Part shown: positions 27,604 to 36,340 of the stretch, one piece after another | Layout: every line of letters begins with the position of its first letter | Numbering within the stretch: the first letter of the stretch is position 1 | Assembly (NCBI GenBank): GCA_947259495.1 | Contig: CAMYLV010000007.1 | Span: 1-64,000, forward strand | DNA: 64,000 bases | Source: an uncultured Desulfobacterales bacterium | GTDB taxonomy: Bacteria; Desulfobacterota; Desulfobacteria; Desulfobacterales; JAHEIW01 | Reading direction: 5' to 3' | Made by a program: the position numbers and the translations under genes | The notes under the pieces: model-generated | Told to the model about the DNA's origin: nothing | Database searches by the model: none | What the model saw: only the letters and a program-made list of their open reading frames with translations

Positions 27604-28394
27604 AGGTTTTCCTTTTTAGGAAACCACGGGATAAAGGCCGGTGTGCGTCGAATATATTCACGGTATCCCGGCCGGCTATCGACAATGGTTTTTTCCATCA
27701 AGGGGATACCGGTCATCTTCAGCAAGACCGCGGTAATTATAAATGGACTGATAATCGTCCACCAGCTGTGTGCTGTGGACAACGCAATTAAGAAAATCCC
27801 CCACCAAATTAAACATTCACCAAAGTAATTGGGGTGCCGCGAGTAGGCCCATAGTCCACGGTCCATCACCTTGCCCTTGTTGGCGGGATCGGACTTAAAG
27901 CGCGCCAGCTGCCAGTCGCTGATGGATTCAAATAAAAATCCGATCATCCAGATGATGAGTCCCGCAAAATCAAGCCGGGTAAAATGCGCCGGCATCCGTG
28001 ACACCTGACCATACTGGATGGTCAGCGCGATCACCCACATAAACAGGGCCTGCAGCAAAAAAACCTTAAACAGACTGATGATCCAGAAGCGGTTGCCGCC
28101 GGCCTGGCGCCAGCCGCCGTAGCGAGGATCCTCACCCTTGCCCCAGTTGCGCCAGGATAGATGCGCGCTCAGCCGCAACCCCCAGACGGTGGTGAGCACC
28201 ACAATCAACACCTTGCGCCCGGTGTAACCCTCCGTGAGGCCAAAGGTTATCCAGGCAATCAGGACAAATCCCATCCCCCAGAGACTGTCAACAAGGGTTA
28301 CATTTTTATAAACCAGACTGATCAACCAGCCGCAGAACATCATGCCTGTCACGGCAGCCAGATTCAAGCCCAGGACCACAAACAAATTTTCCAT
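27600..28394 (-). CDS. DUF1295 membrane protein (steroid-reductase-like fold)
   Basis: 264 residues with about six to seven membrane segments. The C-terminal [20 protein letters not shown] followed by [31 protein letters not shown] is the family signature and resembles the isoprenylcysteine methyltransferase/steroid 5-alpha-reductase fold, which binds NADPH or SAM. It probably modifies a lipid. The coupling to the CFA-like gene (ATGA overlap) supports a joint role in lipid remodelling. Confidence 0.92.
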   Translation of the reverse strand: MENLFVVLGLNLAAVTGMMFCGWLISLVYKNVTLVDSLWGMGFVLIAWITFGLTEGYTGRKVLIVVLTTVWGLRLSAHLSWRNWGKGEDPRYGGWRQAGGNRFWIISLFKVFLLQALFMWVIALTIQYGQVSRMPAHFTRLDFAGLIIWMIGFLFESISDWQLARFKSDPANKGKVMDRGLWAYSRHPNYFGECLIWWGIFLIALSTAHSWWTIISPFIITAVLLKMTGIPLMEKTIVDSRPGYREYIRRTPAFIPWFPKKENL

Positions 28395-28422
28395 TTGAAT
28401 CGCTCCGGATATTCGGTTTTTG

Positions 28423-29826
28423 CTAAACGATCATTCGATCCGGCCTTAACGGATCTACCACCGGCCGCCCAGCCGCGCGCTCGGCAATAGCGGTGCGAAT
28501 TTGCGCATGTAGCCGACTGCTGATGGGATATGCCAGAATGATTATAATGGCGAGGATATTGCAAACCGAGGGCACCAGCGCGTACAACGTCCGCAAAGTC
28601 AGTTGTACCTGTTCGGTTTGGGCAACATTCGGGGTGTAACCCGCCAGGCCGAGAATGGACAATCCCGCACCTACGCCGATGGCCGCGGCAAATTTTTTGG
28701 CAATGGACCACAGACCGATGTATTGTCCCTCCCGTCTTTGACCGGTCAGCAGTTCATCGTAATCAATCACATCCGCCTGGATGGCAGATGGCAATGCCAG
28801 GGTGGCGCCAAAGCCGATGCCGGATATAATGACTAATATTCCATAAATGTGGGCATCACCGGGGCCCAGAAAAAAAACACCAATAAATGCGCCGGTATTA
28901 ACAACCATGGAGATCAGCCAGGCCGCCTTTTTGCCGATGCGGCCTGAAAGCATGATCCACCCGGGTAAAAAAATGATACCGGTTATAAAATACAGCAGCA
29001 GGAAGGTATCGGCCAGTTGCGACTGCAAAACATATTCGACGTAAAAGAGAATTAAAGTTGCCGGCAAGTTGCTGCCAATGGCGGCGATGGTATAAGATAT
29101 GATAAGAATGATAAAAGGCCGATTGCGGGTCACGTAGCGCAATCCCATCCATATGCCGGTTGGATTCAGGACCTTTGCTGATTGCTTTTCTTTTATGGCC
29201 GCAACACACCACCAGCAGGAACCGAGCAAAATTGGCGCGTACAGAACCGCAATCCAGAAAAATTTGGCGCGTTCACCTTCAGCATCCGACGTCAGGTTAA
29301 AGGCCCATTCAACAATCGCCGGCGAGCTGGCGGCCATCAGGGTGCCGGCGATGAGAAATCCGTCGCGCATACCAAAAAGCGCCGTGCGTTCGTGATAGTC
29401 AAAGGTGATTTCAGGCCCCAGAGACTCAAACGGAACCACCACCGCTGTCCAAAATAGAAACAGCGCGTAAATACAGATACCAAACCACCAGGTTTCAAAA
29501 TAAGCAGATGCCTGTGGTGGGTTAAACAGTAAATACATGCTCAAAACGACAAATAACGATCCGATGCCAATATACGGACGGCGTCGGCCGAAGCGTGATC
29601 GGGTTAGATCTGAGATGTATCCGATTGCAGGATCGGTAACGGCATCAAATATTCGCACGCTGAATAAAATGGTGCCCAAAACAGCGATATTGATACCGAC
29701 AACATCGGTATAAAATTTGGGGATATAGACGTAAACCGGTATGCCGACAACCGCCAGGGCAAATGCCGGGGCTGAATACGCAATTTTTTTACGCAATGCA
29801 ATACGGTCGGGATGCCGCGTTTTCAC
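28423..29826 (-). CDS. MFS transporter, GPH (sugar/cation) family-like
   Basis: 467 residues from the GTG at 29826; the frame is open further to 29883 but that part overlaps the upstream gene. The TAG stop of the upstream gene and this GTG share bases (TAGTG), a coupling signal. About twelve membrane segments, with the GPH hallmark RIFDAVTDPAIGYISD and RSRFGRRRPYIG early on. Such carriers often lie in DUF1295/chalcone-isomerase-like clusters; they may carry lipids or small organic compounds instead of sugars. Substrate unknown. Confidence 0.9.
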   Translation of the reverse strand: MKTRHPDRIALRKKIAYSAPAFALAVVGIPVYVYIPKFYTDVVGINIAVLGTILFSVRIFDAVTDPAIGYISDLTRSRFGRRRPYIGIGSLFVVLSMYLLFNPPQASAYFETWWFGICIYALFLFWTAVVVPFESLGPEITFDYHERTALFGMRDGFLIAGTLMAASSPAIVEWAFNLTSDAEGERAKFFWIAVLYAPILLGSCWWCVAAIKEKQSAKVLNPTGIWMGLRYVTRNRPFIILIISYTIAAIGSNLPATLILFYVEYVLQSQLADTFLLLYFITGIIFLPGWIMLSGRIGKKAAWLISMVVNTGAFIGVFFLGPGDAHIYGILVIISGIGFGATLALPSAIQADVIDYDELLTGQRREGQYIGLWSIAKKFAAAIGVGAGLSILGLAGYTPNVAQTEQVQLTLRTLYALVPSVCNILAIIIILAYPISSRLHAQIRTAIAERAAGRPVVDPLRPDRMIV

Positions 29827-30404
29827 TATAAATCCAGGAGTTCTTTTTTCATAGAATCGCTGATGGGCTTGGGCCCCAGCCATATGGAAAACAGGGCAGC
29901 CGCAAAGTCAGCGCCTTCGATAATACCCTTGGGCTCGCCGTTTAATGCCAACTCCGTCCCCTTACCGGGGATATACGTCAACGCATACCGATCGCCAGGC
30001 TGAACATCCTGGTACAGGGAGTTGTGGTATTCAATATGCGGTTTCAGCCGCTCATAGGTCTGCGGATCCACATTTTCAGATATTTTTTTATTGGTGGCCG
30101 GACCAAATTCATCGCCCGCAAATGATCTAAAATATTCAACCTCCAAGCGCTTGGGTACATCCGAAAGCGCCAATTTAGACGGACAATCCGCCGGCAGGTA
30201 TAAGGCGCCAACGTATACTTTTGCAAAAACCATCACTCGTAAAAGTCCGGTGCCTCTTAATTCCAACGACGTGTCCTGTATCGTATAGCGATCATCAAAA
30301 TCAACCCCCTCAATTTCTGCTGCCTCGATCCGGGGTAAAATGAAAAGCATCGCGATCAACACAGAAAATGGGATCAAAGATAGATTTTTTTTTATGGTCA
30401 TCAT
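29826..30404 (-). CDS. Chalcone isomerase-like domain protein, exported
   Basis: 192 residues from the ATG at 30404 (AAAGGA upstream; a second ATG follows directly). Signal peptide LSLIPFSVLIAMLFI with cleavage near EAA-EIEG. The family pattern is GTGLLRVMVFAKVYVGALYLP and KRLEVEYFRS, then LFSIWLGPKPISDSMK at the end. Bacterial chalcone-isomerase-like proteins are thought to bind fatty acids rather than isomerise chalcones. It heads the operon with MFS, DUF1295 and CFA-like genes, and a palindromic repeat occupies its leader. Confidence 0.88.
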   Translation of the reverse strand: MMTIKKNLSLIPFSVLIAMLFILPRIEAAEIEGVDFDDRYTIQDTSLELRGTGLLRVMVFAKVYVGALYLPADCPSKLALSDVPKRLEVEYFRSFAGDEFGPATNKKISENVDPQTYERLKPHIEYHNSLYQDVQPGDRYALTYIPGKGTELALNGEPKGIIEGADFAAALFSIWLGPKPISDSMKKELLDL

Positions 30405-30424
30405 ATTGTCCTTTATATCGCTTA

Positions 30425-30515
30425 TCATAATAGTGTTCCGATATACGGAAGTGGGCATAAGTGGTTGTAGAAAAAAACGTTGGAATTGCGGAACGTTTTT
30501 TTGACAACCACTATA
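30425..30515 (+). repeat. Dispersed ~90-bp palindrome, copy 2
   Basis: Same unit and strand sense as copy 1: TTCCG/CGGAA small hairpin, then GTGGTTGTAG-A7-CGTT and its complement AACGTT-T5-GACAACCAC. It lies 20 bp upstream of the chalcone-isomerase-like start, so it is in the leader of that operon. Confidence 0.9.
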
Positions 30516-30721
30516 GATCTGACGTTCCTGTAATCTTTGCTCATGCAAAAATTTAGGCTAAACACGCTACATTGTGGCCTCAGCTTACTTTGAAACCTAA
30601 TGCAGAATCACCTGATGACAAGTGGATTACGCATCCTCATAAACCATTGCAACCGGGGGCATTCGGCAGATGCCTGGAAAGTTTAAAGTTTGAGCAGACG
30701 TTCAGGGAGGGTTAAAAAACC

Positions 30722-31252
30722 CTATTTTACTTGCTGCGGGACTTTGCGTAGCTTACTGAGGTCGTAACCTTGCGCTTTGAGAAAATCTAAAATGCGATTA
30801 TAGTCCTCTTCCGACATAGCGGGTTTGCGGGCCATGATCCAGACATAGTCCCTTTTGGTGCGGCCAATCACGGTTTGTGAGTAATCTTCAGTCAGATAGA
30901 TGATACGGTACTCGGCTTTAAACGGCCAGAAAAACTGCATCCCCCAGACGGCATTGGATTGCTTATCCCGGATGAATCCCCGTGGCCGATAGGTTTTGAG
31001 TGGGCCCTCAAATGCCCCCTTGTTAAACGTGAAGGTTGTCTCTATGGTTCCATCTTCAGCAAGACGGTAGGACTCAATGGCGTTATAAGCTTCTTTTTCA
31101 ATAGAGGTAGGGATACTCGCAATGACGTACCAGTCCCCCATGAATTGCTCGATGTTTACAGCGTCAACCGTATGAATCGGCGACCCGGTCGTACAGGCCG
31201 AAATCGAAAAAACAATCATCAACAAATGTATTCTTTTAAGATTTTGCATCAC
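30722..31252 (-). CDS. Blc-like outer-membrane lipocalin lipoprotein
   Basis: 176 residues; two adjacent ATGs. A lipoprotein signal ends at FSISAC. Lipocalin motifs MGDWYVIASIPTSIEKEAYN and YVWIMARKPAMSEEDYNRIL are present, the second being the Blc family signature. Blc binds fatty acids or lysophospholipids in the outer membrane and is stress induced in other bacteria. It is upstream of the chalcone-isomerase-like operon, with a 317-bp gap, and 33 bp after the PAS gene. Confidence 0.92.
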   Translation of the reverse strand: MMQNLKRIHLLMIVFSISACTTGSPIHTVDAVNIEQFMGDWYVIASIPTSIEKEAYNAIESYRLAEDGTIETTFTFNKGAFEGPLKTYRPRGFIRDKQSNAVWGMQFFWPFKAEYRIIYLTEDYSQTVIGRTKRDYVWIMARKPAMSEEDYNRILDFLKAQGYDLSKLRKVPQQVK

Positions 31253-31285
31253 AATCGTATCGTTAAAGCGGCAGTTAAGCTAAGC

Positions 31286-31705
31286 CTATTTTTCAGTGAC
31301 ATTCCGTTGGATGGCCAGATAATGGGTGATCTGATCGTTCTCACCCCGTATCGGAACAATTTTCCATTCCATCATAAATTCGGAACCATCCCGGCGATAA
31401 TTAATGGCTTTACCATGGAACAGCTTGCCGGCCGTAATGTCGGCATTCAATTGTTTGATGACCTTTTCATCCGTATTGGGTCCCTGCAAAATAGAGGGCG
31501 ATTTGCCCATCACCTCATGGGGCCCGTAACCGGTTAGTTCGCAAAATGCCGAGTTAACATATACAATGGGATAGCCCTTGCCGGCTTCTGTAATCACGAT
31601 TGAATTAAAAGACTCTTCCATTGAAGCCTCGAGCAGGCGCTTCATTATAAATTTAAAGCTCTCATCATGCTCAAAAATATCGAAAACATATTTTTTGACC
31701 TTCAT
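31286..31705 (-). CDS. Stand-alone PAS protein of LOV-like type without the photoactive Cys
   Basis: 139 residues, no output domain. PAS core includes IVYVNSAFCELTGYGPHEVMGK, then SPSILQGPNTD and INYRRDGSEFMMEWKIVP, ending ITHYLAIQRNVTE. In LOV photoreceptors the loop reads GxNCRFLQ; here it is GKSPSILQ, so the cysteine that binds FMN on illumination is missing. The first Asn and the late Gln of the flavin pocket appear kept; the second Asn is Met. It is followed by the Blc gene. A redox or ligand sensor is more likely than a classic photoreceptor. Partner unknown. Confidence 0.8.
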   Translation of the reverse strand: MKVKKYVFDIFEHDESFKFIMKRLLEASMEESFNSIVITEAGKGYPIVYVNSAFCELTGYGPHEVMGKSPSILQGPNTDEKVIKQLNADITAGKLFHGKAINYRRDGSEFMMEWKIVPIRGENDQITHYLAIQRNVTEK

Positions 31706-31989
31706 TTGAAGTATGTCCCTCCCAAAAACCTAGTTTAAATGCTTGTTTGAATTTTTTATGCTCGCAACGTAATCATTGGCTGTCAAACATCAAGAAAAAA
31801 TGAGCTGCATTTATATGTGAGATCTGATTTGGAGATGATACAAATTTTGATCAAAAATTCTAAAAAAACAATTTTTTGAGGATATAATTCTCTAAAAAAC
31901 AAAAATAAGATTATGAAAATTCATAAATTTTTGATATAAAATTATAATAACGAATCAACAACTTATCCACTGCATCGATTATTGAAACT
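31706..31989. other. AT-rich divergent intergenic region
   Basis: 284 bp, far more AT-rich than its neighbours, with the perfect palindrome TTTTGATCAAAA at 31845-31856. It lies between the minus-strand PAS gene and the plus-strand OmpA-like gene, so it likely carries both promoters and one or more operators. No gene was found. Confidence 0.5.
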
Positions 31990-32811
31990 ATGCGAATGGG
32001 CAATTGGTCATCAATTGGGGTCTTATTTTTGGTGTTGTTTCTGCTGCAAGCATGTGCCGCTGATCAGCAGCTGCAACATCAGAATGTGCTTCTACAAGAT
32101 CAGATCGAGCATTTCCAGTTACAGCTATATGAGTCCGACCAGCAAATCAAAAGCCTGAATGCGGAATTAACGCGTTTGCAGCAGGTCGAAACTAAATACA
32201 ACCAACAACTGACGGACCTGAAAGCGAAGAACGCTTCCCTTCAAAATATCAATTCGAAGCTTACCCAGAAAGTCGAGGGGCTGACCAACGCCCTGGAAAA
32301 AAACAAATCGGTTATCAAACTTCAAAATAAGGTTATCCGGCTGCTGGACGACACCAAAAAGACCATTGCAACAAGCCTGAAAGATGAGATTGCGTCCCAG
32401 GATATCGAACTGATTGGGCTGGCAGATACGCTCAAGGTGATTTTTATTGATAAAATCCTGTTTGATTCAGGCAGCGTTGAGATTAATCAGAAGGGGAAGA
32501 AATTGCTGCTAGCTTTCGCTGAATCCATCCGGCAGCAAAAGAATCAAAGCATTCTGGTGGAAGGACATACCGATAATATGCCGCTGAAACCGGCTTTGAA
32601 AGAGCAATTTCCCAGCAACTGGGAATTATCGGTTGCCCGGGCTGCGACAGTGGCAAGATTTCTTCAAATGGAGGGGCGCTTACAACCGCAAAGACTATCC
32701 GCGCGGGGTTACAGCTTCTATCAACCGGTGTCATCAAACAAGACCCTTGCGGGGCGTCGTCAGAACCGGCGCATTGAAATCATCCTGAGCCCATCCGAGA
32801 AAACCCCTTAA
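31990..32811 (+). CDS. OmpA-family lipoprotein with a coiled-coil
   Basis: 273 residues. Lipoprotein signal with lipobox LLQAC, then a long coiled-coil (about 25-115; leucine-rich, e.g. LKAKNASLQNINSKL), then an OmpA-like peptidoglycan-binding domain from about 150: ILFDSGSVEINQKGKKLL, VEGHTDNMPLKP, LSVARAATVARFL, LSARGYSFYQPV, and the NRRIEI ending. It should be anchored to a membrane and bind the wall. No clear ribosome site; an ATG two codons in is an alternative start. Confidence 0.92.
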   Translation: MRMGNWSSIGVLFLVLFLLQACAADQQLQHQNVLLQDQIEHFQLQLYESDQQIKSLNAELTRLQQVETKYNQQLTDLKAKNASLQNINSKLTQKVEGLTNALEKNKSVIKLQNKVIRLLDDTKKTIATSLKDEIASQDIELIGLADTLKVIFIDKILFDSGSVEINQKGKKLLLAFAESIRQQKNQSILVEGHTDNMPLKPALKEQFPSNWELSVARAATVARFLQMEGRLQPQRLSARGYSFYQPVSSNKTLAGRRQNRRIEIILSPSEKTP

Positions 32812-32900
32812 GTTGAAAATTGACTATGGGTTGAGTCAATTGATCTACCGGTTTGTCGCTGATGCTCGACAGCGCTGTACGAGTACAAAGTCAAAAATAT

Positions 32901-35819
32901 TCAACTCTCCAGAACTTCTCTGATTTTCTGGGACAATTCGATGATATCGAAGGGCTTTTGAATAAACCCATTGCAGCCCAATGCGAATAACTCTTCCGTT
33001 TGCCTGTTCGTGCTATAACCGCTCACCAGTAAGACCCTGACATCGGGGTTTATTTTTTTCAGCTCTGCATAGGTCGCTTTCCCACTCATCTCCGGCATAA
33101 TCATATCCAGAGCAATCAGATCCACCTTTTCGGACTTTTCAACATAAATGTCGATGGCTTCCCTGCCGTTCTCAGCGGTAATAACCGAATAACCCAATTC
33201 TTTGAGCATCAATTTTTCCACTTCAATAGGCCCTTCTTCATCATCCACCAGCAGGATACACTCGCTACCTTTTAACAACGTAAAATCAGCTTTGGATTCA
33301 TCTGTTTCTTTGGCTTGTGAAGCCGGCAGATAGATAACGAATGTGGTGCCATGACCCTGCTCACTATAGACGCGGATGATTCCATTATGATTTTTAATGA
33401 TGCCGTATGCCGAAGCCAGCCCCAGACCTGTTCCTTTGCCGATTTCTTTGGTTGTAAAAAAAGGTTCGAATATTCTTTCGATGGTATCTTTGTCCATGCC
33501 GGTACCACTGTCGGTTACCGAAAGCTTAACATAATTGCCGCCTTTGACTTCAAATGGCTCACAGTATGCATCACTGAGGGCAACATTTTCGGTCTGGATA
33601 TACAGGTCTCCGCCATTAGGCATGGCATGCCAGGCGTTTAGATACAGATTGATCAGTACCTGTTCAATTTGCCCCTGATCCACCTCCACATTCCAGATTT
33701 TCACGTCGCAATGTTTGTGCAAGGTGATTTCTTTTTGGGTACGCATGAACATGCGGGTACTTTTTTCTATGATATCGTTGAGGCATGTCGGTCGTAGTGT
33801 ATATTTCCCTTTTCTGGCAAACCCTAGCAGTTGATCAGTTAGGTTTGCCGCGCTCATGACATTGTCCTCAATCCCCTGTAAATATTTGCTGTCTGAATGA
33901 TTATCCAGGTTCTCCGATTCGTTGCCCAAACGCATCAAGGATAAATAACCCTGGATGCCCATCAGGATATTATTGAAATCATGGGCAATTCCGCCTGCCA
34001 GGGTGCCGATGGCCTCCATCTTTTGGGCATGTATGAGCTGGGCCTCGAGATGCTGCTTTTCCTTTTCAGCTTGCAGCTGATCGGTGATATCCGAAATTTG
34101 ACTGACGATTTTTTCTTTTTCAGTCGAATCCCGAAAACGGTTTGCGGTAATTTTAACGAAGCGCTCCTCGCCGCTGTCCTGCATGATTTTACAGACTGGC
34201 CCTGAATTTACAACCAATCCCTTCTGTATTTTTTGAAAATATAGTTCTACATCGCTGTACCCGGATGGTTCCAGGTATCTTTCAAAGGCATGACCCTCAA
34301 TCTCTGGCCGTGGGCAGTCGACAATTTGAATAAAAACCTCGTTGGCGTATAAAATATGGAGATTTTTGTCGAGGATCACAATCCCATCTCGCGAATTCTC
34401 AACCACGGAACGGTAACGTTCTTCACTTTCGCGGAGTGCTTTTTGGGCTTCGATGCGTCTGCTGACGTCACGGGCGACATTCAAAATAACTTTTTTGCCT
34501 CTGTAAGTTATGGCCCGTGAATGTATTTCAACCGGGAGACGCTCGCTATTTTTGCTGAAATGGACTGTTTCAAGGTTTAGTTTGGGTTGCGTTTGTACTT
34601 GAGCCTTTTCAACAAGCTCGTAAAGAATTAGATTGACATGATTTTCCGGAATGATTTGATTCAAATTGAGCTTGAAATACTCATCGAGCGAATAGCCCAA
34701 TTGGGAATAGGCGGCTTCGTTGGCCTCCAAAATATTGCCGGCCAAATCCATTATGTAAACCGCATCATCCACCTTCTCCAGAAGCTCCCTGTAGCGCGTT
34801 TGTTCCTCGGCGTCCTTCAAATGCGCCATCATATAATTGAAGGCCTCCGATAATTGGTTAAATTCCCAATAATTCCGCTTATTCGTTTCAAAAAGAAGGT
34901 CCTTCTGGCCCTCTGATATTCGAATGGCCTTGGCGGTCATTTTGCGCAGGGGTGCCACCATTTTTCTGGCTAAAAAAACAGCCATGAGAGTAGAAACGGC
35001 CAGAACGACAATGGCAAACAAGCTCATCCAAACGGTGACTCTCCGTTTTTCCTGAATGAGGTTTTCAAGTGAGGACTGAAAATAGAGATGATTAAATCCA
35101 CTAATCCTGGAAAGAATTAAACTTTGGCCAAACGGGTAAAATTCGGCGTGGCTGGCCATTTTATCCCGGATTTGGGGATCAAGAGCAAAGGTTTTGCGTG
35201 AGATCAGGTTAAATGCCTGATCGGAGTCGATAGCCGCCAGGTTGATTCCGCCTGCTTGCTGAATGGTTTCAATGAGTTTTTGGTCCTGAATCATATCGTA
35301 CAGTGCATAGGCCGTACCCATACGGCCGGTTTCATTCATGACCGGCGCAGAAAATATCCACAACAATCTGGTTTCTCCCTGATCTTGCACAATCTTACCC
35401 TTCGGATATTCCGCTAATGCAAATTTGACAATTTGTTCTGGCAGACCAGGGTATTTCCCCGGCACGATCTGTTTTTCACCCACCTTTTTTACAAAATGGT
35501 ACACACCGTTTGCAGGTGGATAAGATTGGGTGATTCGATCCTCTACATTAGATGTGACGTCCAGCATGACAGTTACCCGAATGATGTTGTCGGATCGAAG
35601 CTCATTTAAAAAACTCTGAATACTTGCCATGCGGTTATTTAAGATAATTTCGACCTGGCCCTTTTGAGCCCGTAATTTCTCGTAAAATTCAGCCTCTACT
35701 TTTTTACCAAAATACCGGTAAATGGTTCCGAGGATAATCATGACTGATACGCTGACGAGGACAACAAAGGCCGTCATCAAATACGTGGAAAAGTGCTTAT
35801 TGCGATTGAATTTCAACAT
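32901..35819 (-). CDS. Hybrid sensor histidine kinase (Cache-HAMP-PAS-PAS-HK-REC)
   Basis: 972 residues. Membrane helices near 15-33 and 264-285 enclose a periplasmic double-strand/Cache-like sensor; HAMP about 285-338; two PAS domains about 345-455 and 465-585; the dimerisation helix with phosphorylated His in AGGIAHDFNN (H613); the ATPase with NAWHAMPNGG, TDSGTGMD and GKGTGLGLAS; and a C-terminal receiver domain with Asp905 in ALDMIMPEMSG. The periplasmic ligand is unknown. It stands alone; no response regulator gene is next to it. A palindrome lies 87 bp upstream of its start. Confidence 0.93.
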   Translation of the reverse strand: MLKFNRNKHFSTYLMTAFVVLVSVSVMIILGTIYRYFGKKVEAEFYEKLRAQKGQVEIILNNRMASIQSFLNELRSDNIIRVTVMLDVTSNVEDRITQSYPPANGVYHFVKKVGEKQIVPGKYPGLPEQIVKFALAEYPKGKIVQDQGETRLLWIFSAPVMNETGRMGTAYALYDMIQDQKLIETIQQAGGINLAAIDSDQAFNLISRKTFALDPQIRDKMASHAEFYPFGQSLILSRISGFNHLYFQSSLENLIQEKRRVTVWMSLFAIVVLAVSTLMAVFLARKMVAPLRKMTAKAIRISEGQKDLLFETNKRNYWEFNQLSEAFNYMMAHLKDAEEQTRYRELLEKVDDAVYIMDLAGNILEANEAAYSQLGYSLDEYFKLNLNQIIPENHVNLILYELVEKAQVQTQPKLNLETVHFSKNSERLPVEIHSRAITYRGKKVILNVARDVSRRIEAQKALRESEERYRSVVENSRDGIVILDKNLHILYANEVFIQIVDCPRPEIEGHAFERYLEPSGYSDVELYFQKIQKGLVVNSGPVCKIMQDSGEERFVKITANRFRDSTEKEKIVSQISDITDQLQAEKEKQHLEAQLIHAQKMEAIGTLAGGIAHDFNNILMGIQGYLSLMRLGNESENLDNHSDSKYLQGIEDNVMSAANLTDQLLGFARKGKYTLRPTCLNDIIEKSTRMFMRTQKEITLHKHCDVKIWNVEVDQGQIEQVLINLYLNAWHAMPNGGDLYIQTENVALSDAYCEPFEVKGGNYVKLSVTDSGTGMDKDTIERIFEPFFTTKEIGKGTGLGLASAYGIIKNHNGIIRVYSEQGHGTTFVIYLPASQAKETDESKADFTLLKGSECILLVDDEEGPIEVEKLMLKELGYSVITAENGREAIDIYVEKSEKVDLIALDMIMPEMSGKATYAELKKINPDVRVLLVSGYSTNRQTEELFALGCNGFIQKPFDIIELSQKIREVLES

Positions 35820-35905
35820 AACTATTAAGCATAAAATAAAATAGCTTAAGTTGTCAAAAAAAAGTTAAGATCACAGCTGCTTAACGTTTGTCTGGCGGAC
35901 ACGGA

Positions 35906-35995
35906 TATAGGGGTTGTCAAAAAAACGTTCTGGTATTCAAACGTTTTTTCTACAACCCCTTATGCCGCACTTCCGTATTCCAGAACATTATTATG
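35906..35995 (-). repeat. Dispersed ~90-bp palindrome, copy 3
   Basis: The unit in the opposite sense: GGGGTTGTC-A7-CGTT and AACG-T6-CTACAACCCC, then a weaker TTCCG hairpin. Here the first stem base pairs are G-C where copies 1 and 2 have T-A, a compensatory change. It is in the leader of the hybrid kinase. Confidence 0.9.
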
Positions 35996-36123
35996 GTGAA
36001 CGGTATAATCGCAGGGATTTAAATGGGTACCCCAAGCATGCATCCGCATTTATGGGATACAAGAAAACAACTGATTTCTTTTGACTTCTCATCTGCTAAT
36101 GCAATACAAACCAATTTTGAGCG

Positions 36124-36240
36124 ATGTCGTTATCAATCAGGTTCGGGCAGATCAGCGTTTCTTCATGGGCCACAACCGATGCCGATGTGAAGCGCAGCCG
36201 GGAGGCGATTTTGCGCATTGCCAAACAAGTGACGGGCTAG
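36124..36240 (+). pseudogene. Possible remnant of a PLP-dependent enzyme C-terminus
   Basis: A 38-residue frame (SIRFGQISVSSWATTDADVKR and following) that looks like the tail of a threonine-aldolase or aminotransferase fold. It is preceded by an in-frame stop and has no ribosome site, so it would be a remnant. Identification is weak and rests on resemblance of the TT-DADV segment. Confidence 0.25.
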
Positions 36241-36340
36241 TGCCGTATAAGCCTCATGCAAAGACGCAATGTCGCCAAATTGATACCTGAATCTTTGACA
36301 ATAATTTTGTAAGCGCCTTATCGCTGATCAAGGAGGAAAA

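Noticed and set aside
36081-36290. A 69-residue open frame between palindrome copy 3 and the MFS gene
   Set aside because: Composition is unlike protein, and a different frame shows a better (though weak) PLP-enzyme remnant.
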